This document shows, in pieces, positions 55,301 through 64,000 of a stretch of DNA of 64,000 bases. The position numbers and the translations under genes were made by a program. Every line of letters starts with the position of its first letter. The stretch's first letter is position 1. The notes beneath the pieces were generated by a model. That model saw only the letters and a program-made list of their open reading frames with translations. It made no database searches and was not told the DNA's origin. The stretch is from Asterella californica (lineage: Eukaryota; Streptophyta; Marchantiopsida; Marchantiales; Aytoniaceae): the NCBI GenBank assembly GCA_036924285.1, contig JAYKYS010000019.1:620001-684000 (forward strand), given 5' to 3'.

Positions 55301-58300
55301 AGGCCCGGAAAGGGACGCAAAGGACGTCCCTTCTTCTCTTGTCTTCTGGAGTCTTCAGAAGACTCCCAGGTGTTGCAGAAGCGGTCTTCTGCTCCGATCG
55401 GGTACTCAGCAGTTCTTCCTCCGAGTCGGACTCCGATCTTGAATGAATGAGGGAGATGGGTGTCCTCGGTACACTTCTGGGACCCATCTTCCTCGATGGC
55501 GTGGCGTCTTCCGACCCACTAGACTCATCTTCCCTCACCAGAAGCGTCTTCTGGTGAGAGCCGGGCCTCAGCTGTGACATCAGAGTGGGAGGGGGCGTTG
55601 CGGCTGCCGCTCGGTCATCATCTTCCGAGGTCTCCTCCTTCACCTCCTGTCGCTCCGTTGGCCCATACCCTGCCAGCTGATCTTCCCTAAGATCTCCCAT
55701 AGCTACATACAAGTAGCAGAGGAAGGGCGTCAAGTGTCCTCCCGTCGGGGTACCCAAGTACGCTAGCTCCGTCTGTACATAGTTGTGGATGTACGCGCCC
55801 CAGTAGATGGGCACTCTGTCATCTCACACTGATTCCAGGAACTCCACGTCTTGATCTCCTAAGTACCTTGTCTTCTGCGCTTTCCCCTTGAGAAAGAGAT
55901 GCAGAAACAACTTCGCCAGAAGTCGCTTCTTCGGCTCCCGGTAAGATTCTATCTTCCAACCGTTCCTCCCCTGCCTGTCTTCCACGAAAAGGCAAGTGGT
56001 GCTCCTAGGCACATGCCACGAACTCACGATCTTGGGCAAGATCTTCTTCTCGTACCAATATCCTCGGTTCTCGGACTCTGACCTGTGAAAAACCCTTCGC
56101 CACCAATCTTCAGTCCAGGAAGATGGTCTTCCTCGAGCTACTCCTGCCTTCGCAGGTACACGGTTACGAGGTGACAACGCTGCCCACACCTCCTCCAGAA
56201 GTCCCTGGTCTGCGAGGTTCCAATCCCACAGGAAGAGGTCGAGACCCAACTCCTTGAGGAAAAGAGTGGCCTCGGCCAATTCTGCCGCTGGTAACACCAA
56301 GCCTCGCGGATGCATTGTCATGCTGGAAGATCTGTTGCACTAAGCCAAAAGCACCTACTATGAGCTGAAGGCTCAGTCCTTCCCAAGTGTCCACAGTCTA
56401 TCTTCTACTTCTCAGAAGACGAAACTAGTCTTCCAGAAGACAGCTACTCCGTCTTCCGGGATTCTAATAGTACTTCCTAGATAGCTCTCGTCTTCCGGGC
56501 TATATCTAAATAATCCTATCTAAGCAAGGCCTCGCATGGATTACCAAGAAGACAATCCACCTTGCATTACATCCTACTTCATATCAGAAGATACAAGATT
56601 CACGAAACATCAAGTGCATAACAGGTTCGGAAGATGGTTGCGGACTCCTGCGGTGACAGTGGCCTCTGGGAAGACACTCGGGACAGCTTCCGATTCAATG
56701 TCTTTCTTGGAAGACCTCCCGAAGTCAGACTTCCCTTCACTGGTCTCACTTGTCTTCGTCTTCCTATGCGCAATCTATCCTCACAACAGACTCAAGACAA
56801 TTGCACTCTGTTCTTCTGACTTCTCACCTCTCATACGCACTCAGAAGAAGCTTGCTGCTCGGTGGGAAGACAAGACCCTCGACCCTTCTCTCCAGATTCT
56901 GCCAGCAAGTCTTCTCACGACTCTTTTCTAAGTTTGGAAAGAAGAAGGAATGGCTGCTATGGGTCGGACAGAAGAGACCCGAGATGGACCCTCACGTCTT
57001 CTCGCTCATTTTGCCAGCCTTTCAGTCTTCTAGTCTCTCTAGGAAGATGTGGAGTTGAGAAGCTTGGAAGACCGGGAGGCACAAGCCTAGTTCCAGACTT
57101 CCAACTTCTCGAAATAACAAAACAACTCTCCACACCACTCAGGATTCGTACCAAGCCTCTCTTAACACAAAAGCAACACAAATCCACTCTTGATACGAAT
57201 TGGTTATAGTCGACTTCCGAAGACAGTCTTCCGAAGATAGTCAAGTTTAAGAAGCGTCTTCCGAAGATGTTCTCATCTTCCGAAGCGTCTTCTGTTCGAG
57301 GTTTCGGGTGTAGAGGGGTAGTAGGGTAGGGAAATTGATAGCTGAGATCGTCAATTTGAGGACGGGGTGTAGGGAAGCTCGAATTGGACTTAGGAAGAAG
57401 TAGGAAGATGTCTGACAGAAATTGGGCAGCGCTTCCGCGCCCAATGTCTCAATAGAAAGAACGGGGGGTGGGGGTAATCGATCAGGCTGCCTGCACATAA
57501 CCAAGGAAGCGCGAGGAACACACAACAGAGGTGAGAAGTAGTGAGAAAGGAGAAGAACGTGGGAAGAACCTCTACAGTCTTCTGGCTTCCTCCCGAGATG
57601 TCTTCGACCTCTCGTGCGCTTCTGGCTCTGGTCGTAGCTCCAATGCGACTCCTCACGACTGCGCCTGCTGTCAATTTCTGGCCACGCCTCGATTCCACCT
57701 TCTATTCTACTCGCTACTCTCCTAATGTCAGCTTCTCGGGAGCTCACAGAAACGCCTTCGCTCTCTGCCTTCCGTGCTCCAGCAATTCGGTCTCGTCCTT
57801 CGCCTAGCTGCCAACTGGTTCTCTCCTACCTCGATGTCCTCACTCGATTCCTCTCTCAAAGCTCACTTGCAAAGCTCACTCTCTCAAATCGATCTTCTCA
57901 AGCGCGCTGTGCTGCGGGAAGTTGGAATGCGCTAATGCGCTTCTTGCGCATCTTCCCCGCAGATTAGGAGTTTCGACCCTAGGTGTCTTTCTCGACCTAC
58001 CTACCACCTGTGTGTTACCTAGTAGGTACACCTACTGTTTTACTCGAAAACTCGTGGTTAGGCCTTCGCGGTCGCTGTCTTCCGGAAGACAGGTGTCTTC
58101 CGTCGTCTTCTCATCTTTCGCCGTCTTCCCGTCTTCCGAAGACGCAACTGAGAAGATGCTTCCCGGAAGACGGTCGTCTTCCGAAGAAGTCAACTTCTTA
58201 TTAAAAAGCTCATAAGATCATCTTCCCTCTAAGGAAGCAGTAATCTTAAGTAACAACGCTTCTTCAGTTATACAAACAAGTTATTAATCTTAAAAATTTT

Positions 58301-58336
58301 AAAAATTCATGAATCCTGTAATTTGTGGGCACCACA
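52361..58336 (-). mobile_element. 3' LTR of L5, about 6.0 kb
   Basis: It starts at 58336 in element sense (TGTGGTGCCCACAAATTACAGG), right after the polypurine tract, and ends at 52361 (...CTGCGTCA) next to S-element DNA. It lies downstream of the integrase, so it is a 3' LTR, and yet it carries the same frame as the 5' LTR of L4. Length is 5976 bp. Confidence 0.9.
53957..56321 (-). pseudogene. LTR-borne frame of L5
   Basis: It is about 788 codons long if continuous. It starts with MTMHPRGLVLPAAEL at 56321 and ends with QVEIATEQSE at 53957. The N-terminal 165 codons are intact (LFLWDWNLADQ, SSWTEDWWRR, LFLHLFLKGKAQK). Breaks occur near 55820, 55300, 54910 and 54795. Around 55270-55330 the sequence differs from the other copies, as if replaced. 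The coiled coil and the FRYLDRQLEGVKTLYG block are open in the last 271 codons. The function is unknown; it is homologous to 23034-25358. Confidence 0.82.
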
Positions 58337-58350
58337 TACGCCCACCCTCA
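58337..58350 (-). promoter_or_regulatory. polypurine tract of L5
   Basis: On the minus strand TGAGGGTGGGCGTA abuts the LTR start TGTGGTG. Confidence 0.78.
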
Positions 58351-58394
58351 CATGTTTGCGTCCTCGCAAACATCAGTGTTCTCGCCACTTGTGT

Positions 58395-59633
58395 TCACGT
58401 CGAGTACTTCTTGATGCGCCACCCATTAACACGAGTGGTCATCAATGTACCCTCCAACTCTTCCAACTGCAAGGAGCCATTGTCGAAGACCTCCAAGACG
58501 CGGTAAGGACCCATCCAGCGAAGATGAAGTTTCCCGGGGAACTTAAGGTGTCGGTTGTCATAGAGAAGAACTAAGTCCCCATTTATGACGGTCACCTTCC
58601 TCAGCTTACTATCGTAGTTCACCTTACGTTGTGCTTGCACCTCGTATGTCTTCTCCAAAGCTGCATTCCTGTCTTCTTCAAACTCTACAAAATTCAGAAG
58701 ACGCTGCTCCTGGCTTTCTTCTTCTCCCATGCGTTCAAAGACGGCTAACCGGTATGTTGGGACCTCTAACTCAATGGGCACAATAGGTGTCATGCCGTAA
58801 GTTAGGTAGAAAGGCGTCTTCTGGGTTGTGACCTTAGGTGAAATCCGGAAAGCCCATAACACAGATGGCAGTTTCGTGTCCCAGTCATACGCATGGTTAA
58901 CAGTTACCTTATGCAGGATGTTACACAGAAGACCGTTCGACTTCTCCGTCAGTCCATTCGCTTTCGGGTTGTATGGCGTCGTCTTCCGATGCTTAATCCT
59001 GAAGTATTGGGTCAGGAGGGAGATAGTCTCATTTAAGAGATGAGTACCCCTATCTGACACCAATTCCAGCGGACATCCGTACCTAGTGATGATGTTGTGC
59101 AAAAGGAACCTGGCTACTACTGCGGCATCGTTCTTCCTTGTGGCTTCGCCTTCCATCATCTTGGTAGCATAGTCGATAGCTATTAAGATGTACCGTGCTC
59201 GTGTTCTTCTCGCCACCGGGGCGATATGACCCACAAAGTCGATTCTCCACTTTTCGGACAGAGCAAGCGGAAGAATGGGAGTAAGAGGCCACCTTGTCGT
59301 AGTTGTCGGTCTTCCCACCCTCTGACACGCATCGCACTTCCTGATCTCCTGAAAAGTGTCTCGGTACATGGTCGACCACCAGTATCCGGCGTCTAGCATC
59401 TTCTTCACTGTGGTTTTCAGCCCGTAGTGACCCCCAGCATCTTCGTAATGAAGACCTGTGATCAATGGTTTAATCTCTGAAGGCTCAAGGCATCTCCTCA
59501 GCTTCTCGTCATGTCCCTTCCGAAACAGGATACCCTGGAAGATGGCATAAGGACCTGCCTTGTGTAAGAAGATAGCCTTCTGCTCCGCATCCAATCCCTC
59601 GGGATACTGTTGGTCTTCCAAGAACTTCCTCAA
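58395..59633 (-). CDS. pol: integrase of L5 (Tat/Athila-like Ty3/gypsy)
   Basis: The frame is open for 412 codons. It has an HHCC zinc module (HYEDAGGHYG, then CDACQRV) and a core with Asp in WRIDFVGHI, Asp in ELVSDRGTHLLNE and Glu in NPKANGLTEKSNG, giving exact D-35-E spacing. The C-terminal GPY module is LRWMGPYRVLEVF. It would insert cDNA into the genome. The same frame is open upstream to about 59750, so it is the 3' half of pol, separated from the RT half by a single frame change at about 59700-59790. It is the best integrase copy of the L family in the window. Confidence 0.92.
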   Translation of the reverse strand: MRKFLEDQQYPEGLDAEQKAIFLHKAGPYAIFQGILFRKGHDEKLRRCLEPSEIKPLITGLHYEDAGGHYGLKTTVKKMLDAGYWWSTMYRDTFQEIRKCDACQRVGRPTTTTRWPLTPILPLALSEKWRIDFVGHIAPVARRTRARYILIAIDYATKMMEGEATRKNDAAVVARFLLHNIITRYGCPLELVSDRGTHLLNETISLLTQYFRIKHRKTTPYNPKANGLTEKSNGLLCNILHKVTVNHAYDWDTKLPSVLWAFRISPKVTTQKTPFYLTYGMTPIVPIELEVPTYRLAVFERMGEEESQEQRLLNFVEFEEDRNAALEKTYEVQAQRKVNYDSKLRKVTVINGDLVLLYDNRHLKFPGKLHLRWMGPYRVLEVFDNGSLQLEELEGTLMTTRVNGWRIKKYST

Positions 59634-61447
59634 GTCCTTGAAGATCGACTCTTCTGTGGAAGTCGCAAAGACTGGATCAGAAGATCTAGTCTCGTCTTCT
59701 GGGAAGCAGGCGGTACGCCTCCCTCTGATGAAAGTGTCTCTGCGAAAACTGAAAACAACTTCTCGTCAGGAAACTCGTCTTCCACTTCATCTTCTCGTCG
59801 TTTTGTCTCTAATCTAGATAGGTAGTCAGCATTAACATGCTGTCTTCCGAGTCTGTACTCAACTGTGTAAGTAAATTCCTGGAGTAGGAGAATCCACCTA
59901 GCTATCCTCCCAGACAAATCTGCTTTCTTTACAAGATGCTTCAAAGAAAAATGATCCACATAGAAGACAAACGGGTTTGCTAGAAGATAGTGTCTAAACT
60001 TCCTACAGGAGTAAATCATGCCAAGACACTCCTTTTCAGTTGTCGAGTACTTCTTCTCTGCATCACTGAGTTGTCTTCCCGCATAGTAGATGAGATAATC
60101 CTTCTTCTTCTCATCTTTCTGACTCAACACCACCCCTATGACGAAAGCAGAAACATCCACATAGATATGGAAGACTCTTTCCCAATCAGGTGGCCTTAGG
60201 ACAAGGGATTCCGACAGAAGCCTCTTCATTTCTTCGAATGCTTCCTGCTGCTCAGAAGACCAAACGTATGGTTCGTCCTTCTTCAGCAACTTAGTGAGTC
60301 TTCCTGCTACCTCTGCGTACCTGTCAATAAACCTCCTGTAGTATCCTACGTTGCCAAGGAAGCTTCTCAACTGAGTCAGGTTAGCATGTGGGTGAAGTTT
60401 CATGATAACTTCCACCTTAGCACAGTCGACTTCTATACCTCTTCCGGAAATTCTATGTCCTAGCAAGATTCTCTCTGACATACCAAAGAAGCACTTCTCA
60501 GGGTGAAGAGCCAAACGATATTCTCTACACTTCATAAAACACTTCCTTAGAAATATCAAGTGATCTTCTTTCGATCCAAACACACAAAAATCATCCAAGT
60601 AGATCTCCATGAAAGTACGAAGATACTCCTTGAAGATTGTAATCATCAATCTCTGGAATGTGGCGGGTGCGTTGCATAAACCAAACGGCATTTGATTGTA
60701 CGCGTACGTGCCCCAATCAGTAGTGAAAGTGGTTTTTGACTTGTCTTCTTCTCTGATTGAAACTTGGTTGTACCCAGAATACTCATCTAGGAAGCTGTAG
60801 AACTCATGTCCTGCTACCTGGTCTAACACAGAGTCGGTGAATGGTAAAGGGTGATGATCCTTCTTCGTGGCCAAGTTCAGCTTCCGGAAGTCCTGACACA
60901 CTCGGATCTTTCTTGTCTGTTTCTTCGGCACGATGACGATAGGAGCTACCCACTCACTGCTAAGTACTGGGAAGATGACTCCTGCCTTCAGGTATTGGTC
61001 AATCTGGTCCTTCACCAGAAGCGAGTACTTGGGGTTGAGCCGATACTGCCTCTGCCGTGCAGGAACAACACCCTCCAGCAAGTCAATCCGATGTTCTCCC
61101 AGCTCTCGAGGTATGCCCTTCATGTCTTCTATGGTCCATGCGAAGACATCCTGGAACTCCGTCATAAGTTCTCGAAAGTCTTCCAACTGCTGGCCCTCGA
61201 TCACCTTGGAAAGCTTCAGCTTCTTCCCAGGAGCAACCTCCATCTCTTGAAGATCATCCGGGTTTACCATTCCTTCGGTGTGACTGTACTCACTGGCACC
61301 AAAGTATTCCGGTTTGGGAGCTTCTTCCGATTCATATTCGTCTTCTGGAAGACCAACTATCGGATCTTCCGAAGGGAAGACGGTATTCTCGTCTTCTGGA
61401 AGCTCTTCTTCCGCAATCTCGTAGCACTCAATGTATCCACAGATCAC
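59630..61447 (-). CDS. pol: reverse transcriptase and RNase H of L5
   Basis: The frame is open for about 600 codons. The acidic N-terminus is followed by RT: VPKKQTRKIRVCQDFRKLN, KKDHHPLPFTDSVL, EFYSFLDEYSGYNQ, MPFGLCNAPATFQRLM and the catalytic box YLDDF near residue 282. RNase H follows with Asp in YVDVSAF, Glu in TEKECLG, Asp in FYVDHFS and NADYLSR. The KKDHHPLPF and CNAPATFQR signatures are of the Tat/Athila type. No ATG is at the open start, and the upstream protease and gag are missing because element D interrupts at 61510. One frame change separates it from the integrase. It could encode an active enzyme. Confidence 0.92.
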   Translation of the reverse strand: MICGYIECYEIAEEELPEDENTVFPSEDPIVGLPEDEYESEEAPKPEYFGASEYSHTEGMVNPDDLQEMEVAPGKKLKLSKVIEGQQLEDFRELMTEFQDVFAWTIEDMKGIPRELGEHRIDLLEGVVPARQRQYRLNPKYSLLVKDQIDQYLKAGVIFPVLSSEWVAPIVIVPKKQTRKIRVCQDFRKLNLATKKDHHPLPFTDSVLDQVAGHEFYSFLDEYSGYNQVSIREEDKSKTTFTTDWGTYAYNQMPFGLCNAPATFQRLMITIFKEYLRTFMEIYLDDFCVFGSKEDHLIFLRKCFMKCREYRLALHPEKCFFGMSERILLGHRISGRGIEVDCAKVEVIMKLHPHANLTQLRSFLGNVGYYRRFIDRYAEVAGRLTKLLKKDEPYVWSSEQQEAFEEMKRLLSESLVLRPPDWERVFHIYVDVSAFVIGVVLSQKDEKKKDYLIYYAGRQLSDAEKKYSTTEKECLGMIYSCRKFRHYLLANPFVFYVDHFSLKHLVKKADLSGRIARWILLLQEFTYTVEYRLGRQHVNADYLSRLETKRREDEVEDEFPDEKLFSVFAETLSSEGGVPPASQKTRLDLLIQSLRLPQKSRSSRT

Positions 61448-61509
61448 ATCTTCTGCTCTCTGTTACTTCTGTAGTACACAAGTTATTCACCACAAACTGA
61501 TTATACCGT

Positions 61510-62882
61510 TGTCGCGCTACTTGGCGGCTACATGCTTGACTTCTACTCCGACGCTTAGGTTTGGTAGTTCTAGAAGTTAGCTCATATTACTTCTAGTCCT
61601 TTATGTATATGTTTGACACCTTTGCATACGGTGTTAACACTATTTTGAGTCCTAGTAGGCTGATAGTATGTTAGTTATCTTGTTCAAGCATTTGTGCGCT
61701 TGTGCAAGTGACTTCTTACTTGTCTATGACGTTCAATGTACATAACTTAGGGTTTCCATGCTGATAGGGGTTTGAGCTCATGGGTTGTACTTACTTGTCG
61801 CCCATGCACGCTTTCTAGCTAATTTAAGTTATTTTTCGGGGCTATGTGTCATTTTAGGTAGTTTAAGTTTTACGCTGGCACTCTAGGGGGCTTGACGTGG
61901 TAGCCTATGAGTGTAGATAAGTTACCAGGTAGTTTAAGGCACAAAAGGACAGTCAAGTGGAGCTATGAACTCCCATTGGTCCATTTTTGTCTTTTGTAAA
62001 ACTCTAAGTTTAGAAACAGAGCTCTAGAGGAGAGTTCGAGCAATTGGTGAGGGATCTTCGAAATCTGAGAACACAGGAAGAGAGAGCTCGTCGTGCCAAG
62101 CACTGTCAGTGAAATTTTTGCTCGATTTGGATCAATAAACAAGGAGTTATGCCCAATTGAAGTTCGGATTGTGTCAAAACTGCATCACTTTTGTTGATTT
62201 TGGGGTTTTCGGTGCCAATTGCAGCAGAATTGAGGAAATCACTTCAAAACTTCGTGGTTGCGTTCACTGTCAGGAGGGCTACGACTGTCCAAAAAGTTTC
62301 AGATCATTTGAGTAACTGAGTAATTCAGGGCGGCCGCTGAAGCAGAGGGGGTCTGAAAAGCTCTTAATCTAGAGCAGCGACTTTAGAGAAGGAGATCTGG
62401 AGTTCTACAAACATTCAGGAGTCCCAACTTCACAGGGATGTTCAGCATCCTGTAGACTTCAAATACTGTGAGAAGATTTGAAATTCATCGAGCCAATTCT
62501 CTGTTCAATGTCTGAATAGCTGTCTAGGTACCAGAAATTGCCATAATTCTCTTATTCAGAACTTTTCTGTTCATATCTCCGTGTCAGAATTTGATCTCAG
62601 GTTGAAACTTCGTCTGTGAGTTCAGTAGTACCTCATTTGCATGTAGGGGAAGTTTAGAGGTCTAAACCTTCATAGTTTTCCTCTCCTTGTGTGTCAAAGT
62701 TCACCGCCTAAGCCTATTACTACCAGTGAGACCTAGATTTCGCTTTTTGAGCATATCAGAGGATCCTACACTCATGTGTGAGTGTTTATAGCTCCTGTTG
62801 TGACCTGAAAGCCAACCTCTTGAGTAAACAACCACAGCCAGAAGCCCGGCGCTTTCCTAGGTAGACGGATCACACTCCGACA
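61510..62882 (+). mobile_element. 5' LTR of element D
   Basis: It runs TGTCGCGCTACTTGG...CACTCCGACA, 1373 bp, and is related along its length to the 1282-bp LTRs of element B. An extra stretch near 61670-61770 is absent from B. It interrupts L5 upstream of RT. The primer site and gag follow. Confidence 0.93.
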
Positions 62883-62893
62883 TACTCTCTTTT

Positions 62894-62911
62894 TGGTGAA
62901 CTCGACGTGAA
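62894..62911 (+). promoter_or_regulatory. candidate primer binding site of element D
   Basis: TGGTGAACTCGACGTGAA starts 11 bp after the LTR and is identical to the element B site. The tRNA is not assigned. Confidence 0.6.
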
Positions 62912-62958
62912 ACACCTAGGGTGGGAGTTTTCTTGAGAGTGTTACAGGATCAGATATC

Positions 62959-64000
62959 ATGGCCAACCAAGGATCATCAAGTGGAGGTGTTGCTGCTGCT
63001 CAGCAACCTATTCAGTTTGATGCTGCTACGATGAAGATGTTCCAAGCTTTTTCCATGTTCATGCAGCAGCAGCAGAGCACAGAGAGGAAGGAGGTGTTAG
63101 CAACCAAGGTGTTGCAATCTGTGGTGCACCAGATGGACCAGTTCAAGGGTACAGATATTTCCAAGTATGTGCGATACTATGCTAGGGAGATGGAGGTGAA
63201 CAAGGTACCTGAGAAGGAGATGGTGGAGAACTTTGAACTTGCTGTTGTCCCTGAGATTCGTGGGCGTGTGAAGGAGCTCAAGCAGCAGCAAGGACAGAGT
63301 TGGGAGAGCTTTATGCGAGCTTTGAAGGAAGAGTACTACACTGAAGACTCAGAGAGGGTGACCAAGAGAACATTTTTGGAGTGGGTGGTGAAGCCTAACA
63401 AAGGTTTGTCTGTAAATGAGTTGTTAAGGGAGTTTGATCGTCAATATGCTCAGCTTTCTAGGACAGAGAAGCTTACACTAGAGGTTGAGAAGACCGAGCT
63501 TTTCCTACAAGCAGCGGACGTGACTATTCAGGAGAAGCTTGAGCTGTTGCTGGAAGACAAGAGTGAGGAGAGAGGATTGAAGACTGACTGGAAGGAGGTT
63601 GAAGAGGCTGTTTCTTTGCTGGCCAAGAGACAGAGAAGAAGGGACAAGGTGGTGGTAAGTGAAGCAGCACCTCTGATAATTCCTGTCAAGCAGTTGCCTA
63701 CTAAGCCTGCTTTGGTAATTGCTAGAGAGGAAGACTCACCGCTTGATGAGTTGATTAAGGGTATGAAGGAGCTTAAGCTTAAGCTCACTAGGTTAGAAGA
63801 GAAGGAGCAGAATGTACAGCCTGCTATGCAGAGACCTCAGATGAGAGAAGGCTTTGTTCATCGTTGTATATGGTGTGATAGCCTAGACCATGTAAGGAGA
63901 GATTGTGGGGAGTTTTCAGATGCATTGAGGAAGGATCTGATCTTCTTCAAAGATGGTAAGATCCATTTGAGAGAGACTGGGATGATGTTGGGAACCAACT
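62959..64000 (+). CDS. gag: gag of element D, continues beyond the window
   Basis: ATG at 62959 opens a frame of 347 codons without a stop to the window edge. It has MANQGSSSGGV, a Gln run (about codons 36-39), a capsid-like helical part, a Lys/Glu-rich segment (LKLKLTRLEEKEQN) and a complete CCHC knuckle, CIWCDSLDHVRRDC (near codons 302-315). The knuckle is intact, unlike in element B at 35087. Gag binds RNA and forms particles. This is the least damaged family-B/D gag in the window. Confidence 0.92.
   Translation, partial: MANQGSSSGGVAAAQQPIQFDAATMKMFQAFSMFMQQQQSTERKEVLATKVLQSVVHQMDQFKGTDISKYVRYYAREMEVNKVPEKEMVENFELAVVPEIRGRVKELKQQQGQSWESFMRALKEEYYTEDSERVTKRTFLEWVVKPNKGLSVNELLREFDRQYAQLSRTEKLTLEVEKTELFLQAADVTIQEKLELLLEDKSEERGLKTDWKEVEEAVSLLAKRQRRRDKVVVSEAAPLIIPVKQLPTKPALVIAREEDSPLDELIKGMKELKLKLTRLEEKEQNVQPAMQRPQMREGFVHRCIWCDSLDHVRRDCGEFSDALRKDLIFFKDGKIHLRETGMMLGTN

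Noticed and set aside
18931..61509. Tandem GTCTTC/GAAGAC words as a CRISPR-like or satellite array
   Set aside because: Spacing is irregular and words occur in both orientations within LTRs; there are no regular repeat-spacer units.

Overview
The window is eukaryotic and plant-like (streptophyte). It has Ty3/gypsy LTR retrotransposons with plant-style primer binding sites, a PIF/Harbinger DNA transposon with a GTAAG...CAG intron, and L1-like LINE debris. I cannot name the species. The mix is compatible with a non-seed plant or streptophyte alga, but this is inference. I found no ordinary host gene, rRNA, tRNA or CRISPR array.

Left part (1-18930). The window opens inside the pol of a Ty3/gypsy element (family A/B/D), followed by its 2.0-kb 3' LTR, which carries two different tandem arrays. 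Then come low-coding DNA, a decayed LINE on the minus strand (about 5590-7310), a small foldback element (7372-7524), short duplications, and a PIF/Harbinger gene pair at 11022-13206 with both reading frames largely open. After that come AT-rich DNA with several inverted-repeat structures and a decayed A-type pol fragment (18120-18735).

Right part (18931-64000). This is a nest of LTR retrotransposons. The dominant family, here called L, is a Tat/Athila-like Ty3/gypsy element with LTRs of about 5.9-6.0 kb, a tRNA-Asp-like primer site, and a protein-coding reading frame of about 775 codons inside the LTR itself. Five copies are visible: L1 (+, 18931-22870), L2 (-, 22871-27985 plus 37388-37865), L3 (-, 37866-42813), L4 (+, 42814-50630) and L5 (-, 52361-61509). 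A complete family-B element (27986-37383, minus, both LTRs 1282 bp) sits inside the L2 integrase with a 4-bp target duplication. B itself holds a 913-bp solo LTR (family S), also with a 4-bp duplication. A second S element (5' LTR 50631-51532) interrupts the L4 gag, L5 lies next to S, and a family-D element (plus, from 61510) interrupts the L5 pol. Boundaries support the order L3 then L4 then S then L5 then D on one side, and L2 then B then solo S on the other.

How the parts work together: gag, protease, reverse transcriptase, RNase H and integrase of each family would act in cis for copy-and-paste replication, but nearly all copies carry stops, frameshifts or deletions. The least decayed modules are the Harbinger pair, the A pol (one nonsense codon), the D gag (open to the window edge), the L5 RT-RNase H and integrase frames, and the LTR-borne frame in L2. 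The most unusual element is the L family, with its LTR-encoded protein and a GAAGAC/GTCTTC-rich palindromic block near the LTR start.
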